Shown here: in pieces, positions 52,940-63,188 of the stretch
Layout of the letters: each line of letters begins with the position of its first letter
Position numbering within the stretch: the stretch's first letter is position 1
Notes under the pieces: generated by a model
The model's database searches: none
What the model saw: the letters and a program-made list of their open reading frames with translations, nothing else
What the model was told of the DNA's origin: nothing
Translations under genes and position numbers: made by a program
Assembly (NCBI GenBank): GCA_035275405.1
Contig: DATEMU010000013.1
Span: 186,001 to 250,000, forward strand
Length of the DNA: 64,000 nt
Direction of reading: 5' to 3'
Origin: Phycisphaerae bacterium
GTDB lineage: Bacteria > Planctomycetota > Phycisphaerae > UBA1845 > UTPLA1

Positions 52940-55186
52940 TCACGGCATGAGCATCTGGTGGACAAATATCTGCGCGTCGGCGCCGTTCGCTGTTCCGTCA
53001 CCCGTCAAGTCGCTACGCGCCAAATGCGTCGGATTCTTGTCGACGCCGAGTAAGACTGCTACGAAAATCGTCAGGTCTGCGTCGTTTACGACCCCGTCAC
53101 CATTGATGTCGCCGGGTGCTGGGACGGTGTTCAGAACGGTCAGGACGGCGAGTCCGCGACTCACGCAGCTCATCCACAATTCATATCCGCCGGGTATGAC
53201 TCGAACTTCCAGATCGTCGATTGCAGCGTGCGGCAGGCCGCCCCACTGCGGTTCGCCGCCGGGCGGCGCGGGGAAGACCCCGACGTTGGTGCCGTCGTAC
53301 CAGCACAAACCACGCTGGGCTGTCAGGTAATCGCTGTCGTATTGCATCCACAGCCGTCCGTCGGGCGTGACGGCCAATGGCTGCACGGCCTGACCCGGGA
53401 GCGGCCAGCCCTCCTCGAAACGCAGCATCTGGTAGGTACCGACATTGGAGTCGATGCGGATGAGCGCACTGCCTGTGCCATCACTGAACTGAACCCAGGC
53501 TCCGATCCATGCAATGCCGCCGGGAGCGGCGGCCAAGCCGGAGAACGTGGCGCTTGACGCGGGGAGCTCGGGGAATTCTTCGATGTTGCGGGAGAAGCGG
53601 TACACACCGTCGGTGCGGACGATCTCGTGTCCGGTCGCGGCCCAGACGGTACCCGGACGTTCGGGATCACGCTGGATTTTGCTGCCCCATGCTATGATCG
53701 GCACGGAGTTCCAGCCGCGCGTATCGAGGTAGCTGAGGCTGTAATACTCTCCAAGGGCCCACAGCCGGCCCTGCGAGTCCTCGCACATGCGCACCGCGCC
53801 GCCGGATGGGAGCAGCGGGTTGAACCCCGAGCCGGTCCACTCGTGAATTCCGTAAAGCCACTCGAGCGGAGAGACCGCAATCCGGCCGTTCGAGGGCTGA
53901 TAGGCGAGGGTCTCGCAATAGTCGTTGGGGAACGGCCAGTCGTACCCGATTCCGTACGTGAGCTGATTCCACGCGGTCCAGCGCGTCCCATCGAAGCGGA
54001 CCATTCCGCCGATGCCGGAGCCGGCATTGGCACCCGTATAAACGTAGTTGTTGACGGGGTCGATGGCGAGGTCGCGGTTGAAACTGTCAAAGTTTGCCGT
54101 GTTGGTAATGCGATAACGCTGCCACTGCCCGGTCTGCGCGTTCCGCCTTGCGGCGCCCCCGCTCCCGCACACCCACACGTTGCCCGCTGCATCGATGTCG
54201 GCGGAGTATGTGTAAGCACCGGGACGCCACTGCCCCAGGTTTCCCCAAGTTGAGCCGTCGAACTGCCAGACCGTTCCATTGCCGTCGACGAGCAGCGCCC
54301 GGCGATCCCCGTAGGCCTTGAAGGCCCAGATGTCGAACGTTACCCCGTAGAAAGGCTCAGGGGGCGTGACCCAAAAGCCGTCCGGCTGGCGGTAATCCAG
54401 GCTGTCAAAGTCGCCGGGGCTCGTGCTCCGCAGGGCCCAGAAGTTCCCGGTCTCGTCGACGCAATCCTTTCCCGGCATCCCAACCACTTCATTGGGCTTG
54501 TCGAAGGGGTACGCGACGGAAATTATGGTCCATTGCTCCGTGTCGCTGTCGAAAACGAAGGTGTAATCCCGGGTCGGCGCTCTTGACGAGGACCAGATCA
54601 AGTACCCGCCTGTCGGCTTGGGCTGCGCGGCGATGAACACGTTCCCCATGTTGTCCCAGCGCGTCCAGGTGTTGGTCGCCGGGTCGTATCGAGCACTTCC
54701 GTTGTTCGCGAACCACATCGTACCATCCGGAGCCCGGTCGATGTCCCAAACGAAATCGGCGCTGAGCCCGGAGTTGCCCGGACCATGGCGCATGAGCGAG
54801 GTCGCGCCGACGGTCGGGTCGAACGACAACGCTCCCCGCCAAGTCCCGATCCAGAGCCTTCCGCCCATTTCGGGGACGATGTCTCTCGCGCGCGTGCACC
54901 CTGTATCATCGGGATGGCCGATGATCGGATAGTCGACGTTGGAGTAGTTGACCCAACGGTTCTCCGCCTGGATGAACTTCGCAAACCCGCCTTCCTCGAA
55001 GGACGGATCGTAGCCGCCGATGTAGGGATCCCCGTCCGGCGCAATCCAGAGCGCTTCGTTGAAGTCTCCCTGGATGCCCGTGTTGCCCGGCCGGTAGTAT
55101 CGCCACGAATACTGAGGTTCGGCGCGACTGGTCCCGGCGGAGAGGGCTACGAAAACCCAGATCGTGCTGATAAATCGAACATGCAT
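52940..55186 (-). CDS. Exported propeller protein with dockerin C-terminus
   Basis: Start 55186 (MHVRFISTIWVFVALSAGTS, a signal peptide) follows AGGAGAAAGGAAC. The body consists of Trp/Gly-rich units (ALWIAPDGDPYIGGYD, RLWIGTWRGALSFD, TMWFANNGSARYD, GNVWVCGSGG) similar to two-component-regulator propeller repeats. The last 60 residues are a dockerin type I-like pair: GDINGDGVVNDADLTIFV and SDLTGDGTANGADAQIFV. Ligand and role are unknown. It shares direction and C-terminal module with the next gene upstream, which hints at common surface attachment. Confidence 0.85.
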   Translation of the reverse strand: MHVRFISTIWVFVALSAGTSRAEPQYSWRYYRPGNTGIQGDFNEALWIAPDGDPYIGGYDPSFEEGGFAKFIQAENRWVNYSNVDYPIIGHPDDTGCTRARDIVPEMGGRLWIGTWRGALSFDPTVGATSLMRHGPGNSGLSADFVWDIDRAPDGTMWFANNGSARYDPATNTWTRWDNMGNVFIAAQPKPTGGYLIWSSSRAPTRDYTFVFDSDTEQWTIISVAYPFDKPNEVVGMPGKDCVDETGNFWALRSTSPGDFDSLDYRQPDGFWVTPPEPFYGVTFDIWAFKAYGDRRALLVDGNGTVWQFDGSTWGNLGQWRPGAYTYSADIDAAGNVWVCGSGGAARRNAQTGQWQRYRITNTANFDSFNRDLAIDPVNNYVYTGANAGSGIGGMVRFDGTRWTAWNQLTYGIGYDWPFPNDYCETLAYQPSNGRIAVSPLEWLYGIHEWTGSGFNPLLPSGGAVRMCEDSQGRLWALGEYYSLSYLDTRGWNSVPIIAWGSKIQRDPERPGTVWAATGHEIVRTDGVYRFSRNIEEFPELPASSATFSGLAAAPGGIAWIGAWVQFSDGTGSALIRIDSNVGTYQMLRFEEGWPLPGQAVQPLAVTPDGRLWMQYDSDYLTAQRGLCWYDGTNVGVFPAPPGGEPQWGGLPHAAIDDLEVRVIPGGYELWMSCVSRGLAVLTVLNTVPAPGDINGDGVVNDADLTIFVAVLLGVDKNPTHLARSDLTGDGTANGADAQIFVHQMLMP

Positions 55187-55288
55187 GTTCCTTTCTCCTG
55201 AAACGGGCAATTGAAAAACAACCGGCGTCGATGAGGCTCCAGCCGTATACCCTGAATTTCGCAGTCTGGCTCCAGATGCATGCGTGTC

Positions 55289-58200
55289 TCACGGCATGAT
55301 CGCATCGACGAACGCTTGAGTATCGCCGCCGTCGGCCGCGCCGTCGCCGTTCAAATCTGAACGATTGAAATGAACAGGATCCAGGTTACTCCCCAACAGC
55401 ACGCCGACGAAGAAGTTCAGGTCGATCGAGTCCACCGTGCCGTCGCCGTCGATATCGCCGGGCGAGCCCGCGAAAGCACTTTGGCGATAGTCGAAGCCGG
55501 AGCTGGAGGAATACCCCGCGGCAGTTACCGGATTGCCTTGCGCGTCGCGGAGGTTCCTGATACCGCCCCAGTAACTGGAATTGCCGAGATCGATCACGGC
55601 GTCGAGTGTCCCGGCCACCTGCGAGGTTTGATTGTCGAAACTAACGTCGCACTGGAGAAACGTGTCCATAAAGATCGCCTGGCCGTAGATAAACTCGAAC
55701 GTGATCGTCTGCTGATAGGTATTGAGCGGATCGCCAGAATAATCGAGAGTTGCGGAACCATAGTCTTTGTACCAATCGCCCGCGTAGTAGCCCGACTGAA
55801 TGGGACCTCCAAATGGATCGGTCACGCCATCGACGGAGACATTGATTACCGCATGCCAGAAGGCGTCGAACTGGGTATCCGGAGACAGCAGATATGCATC
55901 GCTCATGTTGACGAACCCGGACCCTGCGACGTAAAGGGTCACGTCGAAGAAGCCGTGCGTGCCATTGAGCTGCGGATCGTCGAATTGGAAAGAATCCCAG
56001 TAACGCGAGGTGGCAAAGCCATATTCAAAGAACAGAGGATTGTTCTCGTTGGTTCCGGCCAGGTCCACCCGCGCCTTGTTCACGCCGAATCCGACATTCG
56101 CCACTCCCGCCACGCGACCGTATCCGGCGATGATGTCCTCATGGTCGATCGGCCCGACCGGCTGCTCCCCCTGCTCGTAATGCTCGATATAGTTCGGCCC
56201 GAGCGATAGGTTCACGCCGTATTCGACATGATGCGACGACACCGCGGTGATGTTGACGGTATCACTCTCGCTGGCGTTGTCGTCATCCCACACGGTGAGC
56301 GTGGCAATGTATGTACCGGAGTTGGCGTAGATATGCAGCGGGTTCGGCTCGTTGGAAATGGTGCCCGTCCCGTCGCCGAAGGCCCACTCATAAGTGACGA
56401 TGGTGCCGTCCGCGTCGTACGAGCCGGCCGAGTTGAATTGCACGGCGAGCGGTGTATGGCCGGAATTCGGTGTCGCGTTGGCGGCCGCGACTGGCGGCAA
56501 GTTGACGCCTGCGGCGTTTATGATCAGGCTTGTCGTGCCGACACCACCGCGCGCATCGTAACAATTCATCGTAACGGTCTGCGGACCCGGCGTGTCAAAC
56601 GTATGATATGCCGTTGCCCCCCAGTAACTGCCGCCATCGCTGAACAGCCATTCGATGTTTCCGATGAAGCCGTCGGGGTCGTACGAACCCGCTGCGGAGA
56701 GCACCACGTCGAGCGGGAGGACGCCGGCGTACCGGTCAGCGGTTGCGACGGCAACCGGCAACTGGTTGGGAGCAACGACCTTGACCAGGACCGTCTGTGT
56801 TGTCGACGCTCCGCCGTTGTCTGTCACAGTGAGCTTCGCCGCGTAGGGGCCTGCGACCAAATAGGTGTGCGTTGGGCTGGCCTGCGTGGACGACGCACCA
56901 TCGCCGAAATCCCAAAGGTACGAGGCAATCGCCCCGTCGGGATCGTCCGATCCCGCAGAGCTGAATGCGACGTCGATTGGCACATCGCCGCCGGTGGGGT
57001 TGGCCGTTGTCACAGCGACGGGCCACTTGTTTCCGCCGACTCCGAACTGTTCATAAATCACGCGGTAGTTTGCGTGGACTGAGTCATTGGTCACGACCGA
57101 GCCGGTAAGCAGGGACACGCCGTTGAGGGCGGCAATGTTCGGATCGGTTTCGCCTGTCGGTGACGCCGAGAAGACGAACCCTTGCGGGTCCAGAATTGCA
57201 CCGGTCGGGGTAATGCGCATGGCGAACAGGTCGCTTCGCGCATCGAGCTGATCCAGAGTCCAATCTGCAAGACGGTTCTTCTGGTCCTGATAGGCGACGA
57301 TGAAATTCGTGCCGTCCCATGCCGCACGCGGTTTGTATTGGTTCCCGACCCATGGGGTGAGATTAATCGTGGGCTGAACGGTGCCGTCGGCGTTGATCAG
57401 CCGCGCGAGCAAATCCGTTTCGACCCCCGACGATAGTTCCTGAGATTGCACCATCATGGCGACAGTTCCGCTGGAGGCCAGCGCCAGTTCGAAGATGCCG
57501 TTGCCTCCGGCTGTTGAAAAACTGGTGTGAATAGTGAACGCGGGCGTCGCCGAACCGTTCGAATCCACGAACGCGCCCATCGTGTTCGCATAGGGATTGT
57601 CGTGTGTGGAATTCTGATGCCAGGCCGCGAGCCAGCGCCCGCCAAGCGCGACAACGGCCGGCACCCGCCCCACATAAGAGCCGCCGAGCACCAGCGGCGC
57701 GGCATCAAGCACGGCGCCATCCGATCCGCGAACACGAGCGCCCACCGGAAAGATGTACTGAGCGTTGATTCCGATTTTTCGGCCCACGACGAGGAAGTCA
57801 CCGCCCAGCGCCGCGACATCCGCCGAACCAAACGCCTTGCTGGCCGCGCTCATGACGACAAACGGCGCTGCGTCGATTTTGGCCCCGTCGGGAAGCAGTC
57901 GTTGGCCCACGATGCCGCTCGGATTTCCCCAAGCCGCCAGATAGCAGGAGCCGTTCCATGCCACGTTTGCATAACTCGGACCACTGGCGGGACTGCCGGA
58001 ATCGAGTTGAATGGGCGCCGCGATCAGTGGTTCTCCATTGGCATCGAGCGGCTGGGCGAGGACGCGGTTCTGGTTTGCCGTCGCGCTGAAGTACACCAGC
58101 ATGAAGCCCGCTCCATTGGTGGCCATGTCGGAGCGCTGCTGCCGGGGAGTGCCGACCGAAAGCGTGCTGGCCGATCCGACCGTGCTGCTCGGGGTGATGG

Positions 58201-59377
58201 CGGCGCTGTAGACGTCGTTGTTGTTGTTCGCGTACTCCGTCCAGGCGAGTTGGACGCCGCCTTGTCCCGTTCCAGCGGTGGGTCCGGTCTGTATACCGGG
58301 AACCGCGACGCTTCCGGGGTCGAGCACCTGGCCGGCGGCATTCACGCGGGCCACCCAGGTGGTGCTGTACTCGCCCCACGTCACGCGCCAGTTGACGCCA
58401 TCCCACGCGACGGCCGTGGAAGCGTAGGCGTAGGGCTGTTTCGTCCCGGAGAGATTGACGCCGTTGCCATCGAGTGTCTGACCGGCCGTGCTGAGGCGCG
58501 AGCCGGCGACGATGACGGAGAAGTTCGGTTCCTGGCGATTCCAGACGATGTAGAAACCGGTGTCATTGGCGGCGATGTCGCTGAGCGGAGTCGACAGCAG
58601 CGGAATCATGGCACCATCCAGTTTATTGAGATTGCTATCGAACCGCACGGCCTTGGTGTTGTCGGTGCCGTTCACATATTCATCATTAAATGTCAGTATG
58701 AACACGCCGGATGAGTAGGCCAGCTTCAGGTTTGAGCGTCCATAATAAGTCGCCTCCACCAGGGTGTGCGTCGGTTGATCGAGCAACACGCCGGCCGGCG
58801 AGATGCGCACGGCAAAGATGTTTCCGCTGGAGGAGCTGCCTTGGTTCACGACGACCCAGTTTGTGCCATCGCTGGCCAGCGCCCAGTAACTACCGCCGCT
58901 GGGGGTCAGGCCGTAGAGTTTGATGGGTGTGGAATCCAGCACCTGTCCGGACGGCGCCACGCGGACGGCCTCCATTGATTTCTGGTAGTAGTATCCGGTG
59001 CCGTTGAGATCCCAACTCTCGAAGACCACGAGCCAGTGGGTCCCGTTCCAGGCGACTTTGGGGTTTTCCTGCGAAGACTTGCCCGCCGCGATGGCAATCG
59101 GCACGGTATCGAGGAGATTGCCGTCCGTGTCGAGGCGCGCACCATAGATGTCACGAGACGTTTCGCCTTCGTAACCGCCAGTGACGTTGGCGCGCGCATC
59201 CGACCATACCGCCAGGAGTACATCGCCTCCGCGAGCGATGGCGGGGGCGGATTGATCGCCTGCGGCTGCGCTCACTGCTGCATCCCCCGGAAGGGTCCCA
59301 GCGATCAAGCGCTTTTCGAGCGGCCCATACTCGCCCAGAAGAACCAGAGATGCTAAAAATAGTAGTTGCCTTGTCAT
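55289..59377 (-). CDS. Giant exported protein with PKD domains and dockerin C-terminus
   Basis: Start 59377 (MTRQLLFLASLVLLGEYG) follows GGAGGTCGCGTC; the frame extends further upstream without a signal. Residues about 25-800 form repeated blades (DIYGARLDTDGNLLDTVPIA, VAWNGTHWLVVFE) like those in secreted planctomycete and myxobacterial proteins. Three PKD domains follow (SYLWDFGDGASSTQASPTHT and relatives). A region of unknown type comes next, and the protein ends with the dockerin pair GDIDGDGTVDSIDLNFFV and SDLNGDGAADGGDTQAFV. The total is about 1360 residues. Confidence 0.87.
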   Translation of the reverse strand: MTRQLLFLASLVLLGEYGPLEKRLIAGTLPGDAAVSAAAGDQSAPAIARGGDVLLAVWSDARANVTGGYEGETSRDIYGARLDTDGNLLDTVPIAIAAGKSSQENPKVAWNGTHWLVVFESWDLNGTGYYYQKSMEAVRVAPSGQVLDSTPIKLYGLTPSGGSYWALASDGTNWVVVNQGSSSSGNIFAVRISPAGVLLDQPTHTLVEATYYGRSNLKLAYSSGVFILTFNDEYVNGTDNTKAVRFDSNLNKLDGAMIPLLSTPLSDIAANDTGFYIVWNRQEPNFSVIVAGSRLSTAGQTLDGNGVNLSGTKQPYAYASTAVAWDGVNWRVTWGEYSTTWVARVNAAGQVLDPGSVAVPGIQTGPTAGTGQGGVQLAWTEYANNNNDVYSAAITPSSTVGSASTLSVGTPRQQRSDMATNGAGFMLVYFSATANQNRVLAQPLDANGEPLIAAPIQLDSGSPASGPSYANVAWNGSCYLAAWGNPSGIVGQRLLPDGAKIDAAPFVVMSAASKAFGSADVAALGGDFLVVGRKIGINAQYIFPVGARVRGSDGAVLDAAPLVLGGSYVGRVPAVVALGGRWLAAWHQNSTHDNPYANTMGAFVDSNGSATPAFTIHTSFSTAGGNGIFELALASSGTVAMMVQSQELSSGVETDLLARLINADGTVQPTINLTPWVGNQYKPRAAWDGTNFIVAYQDQKNRLADWTLDQLDARSDLFAMRITPTGAILDPQGFVFSASPTGETDPNIAALNGVSLLTGSVVTNDSVHANYRVIYEQFGVGGNKWPVAVTTANPTGGDVPIDVAFSSAGSDDPDGAIASYLWDFGDGASSTQASPTHTYLVAGPYAAKLTVTDNGGASTTQTVLVKVVAPNQLPVAVATADRYAGVLPLDVVLSAAGSYDPDGFIGNIEWLFSDGGSYWGATAYHTFDTPGPQTVTMNCYDARGGVGTTSLIINAAGVNLPPVAAANATPNSGHTPLAVQFNSAGSYDADGTIVTYEWAFGDGTGTISNEPNPLHIYANSGTYIATLTVWDDDNASESDTVNITAVSSHHVEYGVNLSLGPNYIEHYEQGEQPVGPIDHEDIIAGYGRVAGVANVGFGVNKARVDLAGTNENNPLFFEYGFATSRYWDSFQFDDPQLNGTHGFFDVTLYVAGSGFVNMSDAYLLSPDTQFDAFWHAVINVSVDGVTDPFGGPIQSGYYAGDWYKDYGSATLDYSGDPLNTYQQTITFEFIYGQAIFMDTFLQCDVSFDNQTSQVAGTLDAVIDLGNSSYWGGIRNLRDAQGNPVTAAGYSSSSGFDYRQSAFAGSPGDIDGDGTVDSIDLNFFVGVLLGSNLDPVHFNRSDLNGDGAADGGDTQAFVDAIMP

Positions 59378-59946
59378 GACGCGACCTCCACTCAATTTGG
59401 AATGACAGGCAAGCTCGCCAAGATCGAATGCCGACCTCGATGAACAAGCCGCACTGTTCAGCCGCTCGCCTTCGGATACAAGTGTTGTCATGGCGATACC
59501 TCCGAGTACTCATCGCGCTGAATCTTTCCTGTAATGTGCGATTCAGCTCTATCACCGCCTGCGGCTCACGCGTCCGGCACCGATATCACAGCCTGAGACG
59601 GTGTAGTGATTTCCCCCCCCAAAAGTGTAAAACCACGCAACTTTGACGCATTGAGAGACATGCCGTTCTTGAATGGATGCGTGAGTATACGCACACCCGC
59701 AAGACCTACCATTTCGAGTTTCGGGCCTTCCTTACGATTCCGACTGACGGAAGGTCGCCATCTACTTGAGGCAGAAGCGTTCCACCTTGTCGACGATCTG
59801 CGACCTCTCAGCATGTTCCGTGCCAGTCCACACTTTTTTTTCCAGCGATGCTAATACTGGCGACATCCACTCAAGGAAGGATGTCACCTTCTCCTTGTCT
59901 TTATGCTCCGATTCATGGCAGGATATGTCAGGCGGGCGGGGCGACG
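59378..59946. other. Long gap upstream of the PKD-dockerin gene
   Basis: About 570 bases with a C-run near 59610 and no protein I recognise on either strand. It contains the promoter of the PKD-dockerin gene on the - strand and leads into the ECF remnant. Confidence 0.4.
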
Positions 59947-60290
59947 ATGATGCCGAATTCGCAACCCAAGACCAGCGGCAACGTTACGACGTTGCAGGTG
60001 AGAGCCCAGAAGGGCGATCGCTGGCATTGCAAGAACTTTTCCCGCTGATCTATGAAGAACTTCGAACATTGTCCGCGCGGCACTTCTCACAAGAGTCCGC
60101 CGCCCAAACCTTCAGCCGACCGCACTTGTTGACGAAGCGTTTATCCGCCTGTTCGGCCGGGACGAGACCACTTGGGAAAGCCGGCGGCACTCTTTCGGAG
60201 CGGCGGCCCATGCCACTTATTGACCATACGCGGGCCAAACGACGCCTTAAGGGAAGAAGGGAAGTTCGGCCCGCATTGCGGGGCGAGGGG
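59947..60290 (+). pseudogene. Decayed ECF sigma factor gene
   Basis: Fragments in changing frames together spell an ECF factor of the same type as 48902. MMPNSQPKTSGNVTTLQVRA is followed, after a shift, by LQELFPLIYEELRTLSARHF. After a second shift comes PTALVDEAFIRLFGRDETTW. After a third comes LIDHTRAKRRLK. Region 4 is not found. At least three frameshifts make it non-functional. Confidence 0.7.
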
Positions 60291-60562
60291 ACTTGGGGGT
60301 ATCAGAACGCTCGACGAGCTTCGTCATCGCACGAAAAAGCAGTGAACGCGAAGTTTCTCTGCTGACTTTGTACGCCGCAACCACCGCCGTTGATGTTGTT
60401 TCCAGGAGCCGACTGAACTTCGCCGTTAGCCATGGACTCCTGGTGATCTCGACCCTCACGCGCCCCCTGACGTCGAACACAATAGTGCCCGGGTGCCGGG
60501 ATAGCGACCATTTCAGGATCGGCGTATGTCAAAACGTCCTCGGCCTCCATGGACACTGGGGC
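60291..60562. other. Gap between the ECF remnant and the CDF gene
   Basis: No recognisable coding sequence; a - strand frame here has no known motif. Confidence 0.3.
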
Positions 60563-61513
60563 TCATGTCTTTGCTGGCGGGGACTCGTGCACCGTCGTAC
60601 AGGTTCGCGAAGGCAAGGTCGCGGGCTCCACGTGGATCAGTACATCGGTAATAGACGGATTGTCCAGCCGAATTCGGTCTTTCACGGCATGTGCGATGCG
60701 GTGCCCTTCCGCGACCGTGCTCATTGCATTTACCTCGACGTGGAGATCAACGAAAAGGTCGAACCCGAGCTTACGCACGCGACAATGGTGCGTACCGAGT
60801 ACGCCGTCTACGTTTGCCGCTGAATGAAGGACACCTCTTTCAAATTCCTTGGGTGGTGCGGTATCCAGCAGCTCTGCCAACGCGGGTCGCAACAACCTGA
60901 CGGCGTTGACAGCAATAATCCCCGATGCGACGAGCGCGGCGAAGTCGTCCGCGCTCTCATAGCCTGAGCCGCCGATCAGCGCGACAAGAATTCCAACAAA
61001 CGCCGCCGCGGATGTGATGGCGTCGCTGCGGTGGTGCCAAGCATCCGTTTTGACAGCCGTGCTTCTCACGTCCGCTCCCACCTTGACCACGAACCGGAAC
61101 AGCGTTTCCTTTGTTACTACGACCAACACGAGAACCGCCAGGGTAAAAGGAGCCGGGGCGTGATGCGGGGTGACAATCTCGTGAACGCTCTCGACCGCGA
61201 TGACTACTGCCGCGGCCAGAAGAGTCAGGGCGACGACAGCCGCAGCGATCGGCTCGAACTTTCCATGACCGTAGGGGTGGTTGTCATCGGGAGGCTTGCC
61301 CGCCATCCGCAAACCGATCCAGATTACCAGAGAGCTCAAGATGTCCGAGGCTGACTCGATGGCGTCGGCGATCAAGGCATACGAGTGACCGAAGTAACCC
61401 GCCGCGCCCTTGGTAAGGGCGAGGAGGGCGTTCACGCCAATGCCAATCAGGGTGGTGCGCATGCCCATTTGGCTGGCCAGGCGAGCGGTCGATTTCGATG
61501 GAAACGCTTGCAC
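60563..61513 (-). CDS. Cation diffusion facilitator (CDF) metal transporter
   Basis: A 316-residue protein with six predicted helices. The metal site residues are in SYALIADAIESASDILSS (helix 2) and DAWHHRSDAITS (helix 5). HPYGHGKFEP follows helix 2, and the C-terminal cytoplasmic domain contains HHCRVRKLGFDLFVDLHVEV. The family exports Zn, Fe, Co or Mn in exchange for protons. The exact ion cannot be assigned. A standalone gene. Confidence 0.92.
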   Translation of the reverse strand: MQAFPSKSTARLASQMGMRTTLIGIGVNALLALTKGAAGYFGHSYALIADAIESASDILSSLVIWIGLRMAGKPPDDNHPYGHGKFEPIAAAVVALTLLAAAVVIAVESVHEIVTPHHAPAPFTLAVLVLVVVTKETLFRFVVKVGADVRSTAVKTDAWHHRSDAITSAAAFVGILVALIGGSGYESADDFAALVASGIIAVNAVRLLRPALAELLDTAPPKEFERGVLHSAANVDGVLGTHHCRVRKLGFDLFVDLHVEVNAMSTVAEGHRIAHAVKDRIRLDNPSITDVLIHVEPATLPSRTCTTVHESPPAKT

Positions 61514-61694
61514 CAGAAATGCCGTCTGCCTTTGGTCTCGTGGAACGATGGCTTCGCAGCAGCATCGTTCGTTGATTCTGTGATTATTCTACCGTGCAGG
61601 GTCCGGTGCGGCAGTGCGTGGAAAAACGATCCTCAACCTCGGCGCAGCCGTTGCCCATAGCCAGATTAGCCGACGTCAGATTTGTAGCGTCCTT

Positions 61695-63104
61695 TTATTC
61701 CGCGGCGGGCTTAACCTCGGCCTTCGCCAGCCGGTAGCGTATCGCTTCGCGGCTGAGTCCGAGGATGCGCGCCGTCTTGCGCAGATTGCGGCCGGAATAT
61801 TCAAAAGCGGCGCGGATGATCTGCTGTTCGGCCTGTTCCAGTGTCGGGGTCCCGCCTTCAAAGTCCATTTCCATGACGAACCGCCCTGGTGATTTGAATT
61901 GTCCGGCGGAAGGAATTGACAGAGCGTCCAAGCGAAGGTGTTTTTCGCTGAGTTCAGTTTCGTCGCACGTCAAGATGGCGCTCTCAAGGGTGTGGGAGAG
62001 TTCGCGAACATTGCCCGGCCAATGGAACCGCTTGAGTGCCGCGGACGCGGCGCTGGAAAGGACGGGAGTCGGCTTGGAGAATCTCTTGGCGTGCTTTTTT
62101 GTGAACGTCTCCGCAATGGGGAGAATATCCTCGGGCCGTTGCCGGAGCGGAAGGACGTGAATCTCAAACACCCGGAGTCGGTGGAACAGGTCCGGGCGAA
62201 AGTCGTTCTTGTTAATCGCTTCTTGGAGGTCCCGATTCGTAGCCGCAATGATGTGGACGTTGATGAGCCTTTCGTCGGTCGCCCCAATGGGCCGTATGGT
62301 GCGTTTTTCAAGTGCGAGCAGCAGCTTGGCCTGCATGGCGGGGCCCATGTGACCGATTTCGTCGAGAAAAATCGTCCCTCCCTCGGCGACTTGAAACAAG
62401 CCCTTCTTGTTCGTTCGAGCGTCGGTGAAAGAGCCTTTAACGTGTCCGAACAGCTCGCTTTCGAAAAGCGTCTCGGAGATCGCCGTGCAGTTGACATGAA
62501 CGAACGGGCCGTTTTTGCGCGGACCTTCGTAGTGAATCGCGTGGGCGATGAGGTCCTTTCCACAGCCTGTTTCTCCGGTGATGAGGACCGTAGGAGGGTC
62601 TTGGAGGCCGACGGCTGGTGACGAGGCCAATTGACGGACCAGATTCTTAACGTCTCGGATATTCGCGGAGACGCCGATGAGCGCCGCGAGAGTTCCCTTT
62701 TGCCGCTCAGTCTCGCGAAGATACTCCAACCCGTCGAGCGCGCGGCAATGGCTGACGGCGCGCTCGATCAGTAATGCGAGCTCCTTCAGGTCGACGGGTT
62801 TGTGAAGGTAGTCGTAAGCGCCCTCACGCAAGGCGTCCACGGCGGATTTCTCCGACCCGTGAGCGGTCAGCATCACCACCATCGTTCGGGGATTGATTCG
62901 TTTCACGTCCCGTAGGACGCGTAAGCCGTCCATTCCGGGCAGGCGCAAATCCGTAAGGACGAGGTCGGGCGCCAACAGGGTAGCCAATTCGACGCCGGCT
63001 TCGCCCGTGCCCGTATCGACAACTTCATGCCCCTCGGCGCGCAACCGATCCGCAATGTTCTGCCGCAGAATCGGTTCGTCCTCAACGATCAGAATTCGGG
63101 CCAT
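61695..63104 (-). CDS. Sigma-54-dependent response regulator (NtrC family)
   Basis: The receiver domain has the phosphoacceptor Asp52 in LVLTDLRLPGMDG. The AAA+ domain has GETGCGKD (Walker A) and GGTIFLDEIG (Walker B). The sigma-54 contact loop reads GSFTDA in place of GAFTGA. The C-terminal Fis-type helix-turn-helix (LRKTARILGLSREAIRYRL) binds DNA. Length (469) is typical. It is divergent from the kinase gene at 63189, its likely partner. Targets should have -24/-12 promoters, such as the one at 17677; that link is only inferred. Confidence 0.93.
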   Translation of the reverse strand: MARILIVEDEPILRQNIADRLRAEGHEVVDTGTGEAGVELATLLAPDLVLTDLRLPGMDGLRVLRDVKRINPRTMVVMLTAHGSEKSAVDALREGAYDYLHKPVDLKELALLIERAVSHCRALDGLEYLRETERQKGTLAALIGVSANIRDVKNLVRQLASSPAVGLQDPPTVLITGETGCGKDLIAHAIHYEGPRKNGPFVHVNCTAISETLFESELFGHVKGSFTDARTNKKGLFQVAEGGTIFLDEIGHMGPAMQAKLLLALEKRTIRPIGATDERLINVHIIAATNRDLQEAINKNDFRPDLFHRLRVFEIHVLPLRQRPEDILPIAETFTKKHAKRFSKPTPVLSSAASAALKRFHWPGNVRELSHTLESAILTCDETELSEKHLRLDALSIPSAGQFKSPGRFVMEMDFEGGTPTLEQAEQQIIRAAFEYSGRNLRKTARILGLSREAIRYRLAKAEVKPAAE

Positions 63105-63188
63105 CGATTGAACATCCTGTTATCATGCGTCCCTACTGTCCTGCCCCGCCCCACCACGGCGCCGGCATCCGAATAGAAAAGAGAGACC
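63105..63188. promoter_or_regulatory. Divergent promoter region of regulator and kinase
   Basis: 84 bases separate the two divergent starts, so both promoters lie here and may be controlled together. GAAAAGAGAGACC gives a ribosome site for the kinase gene. Confidence 0.45.
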
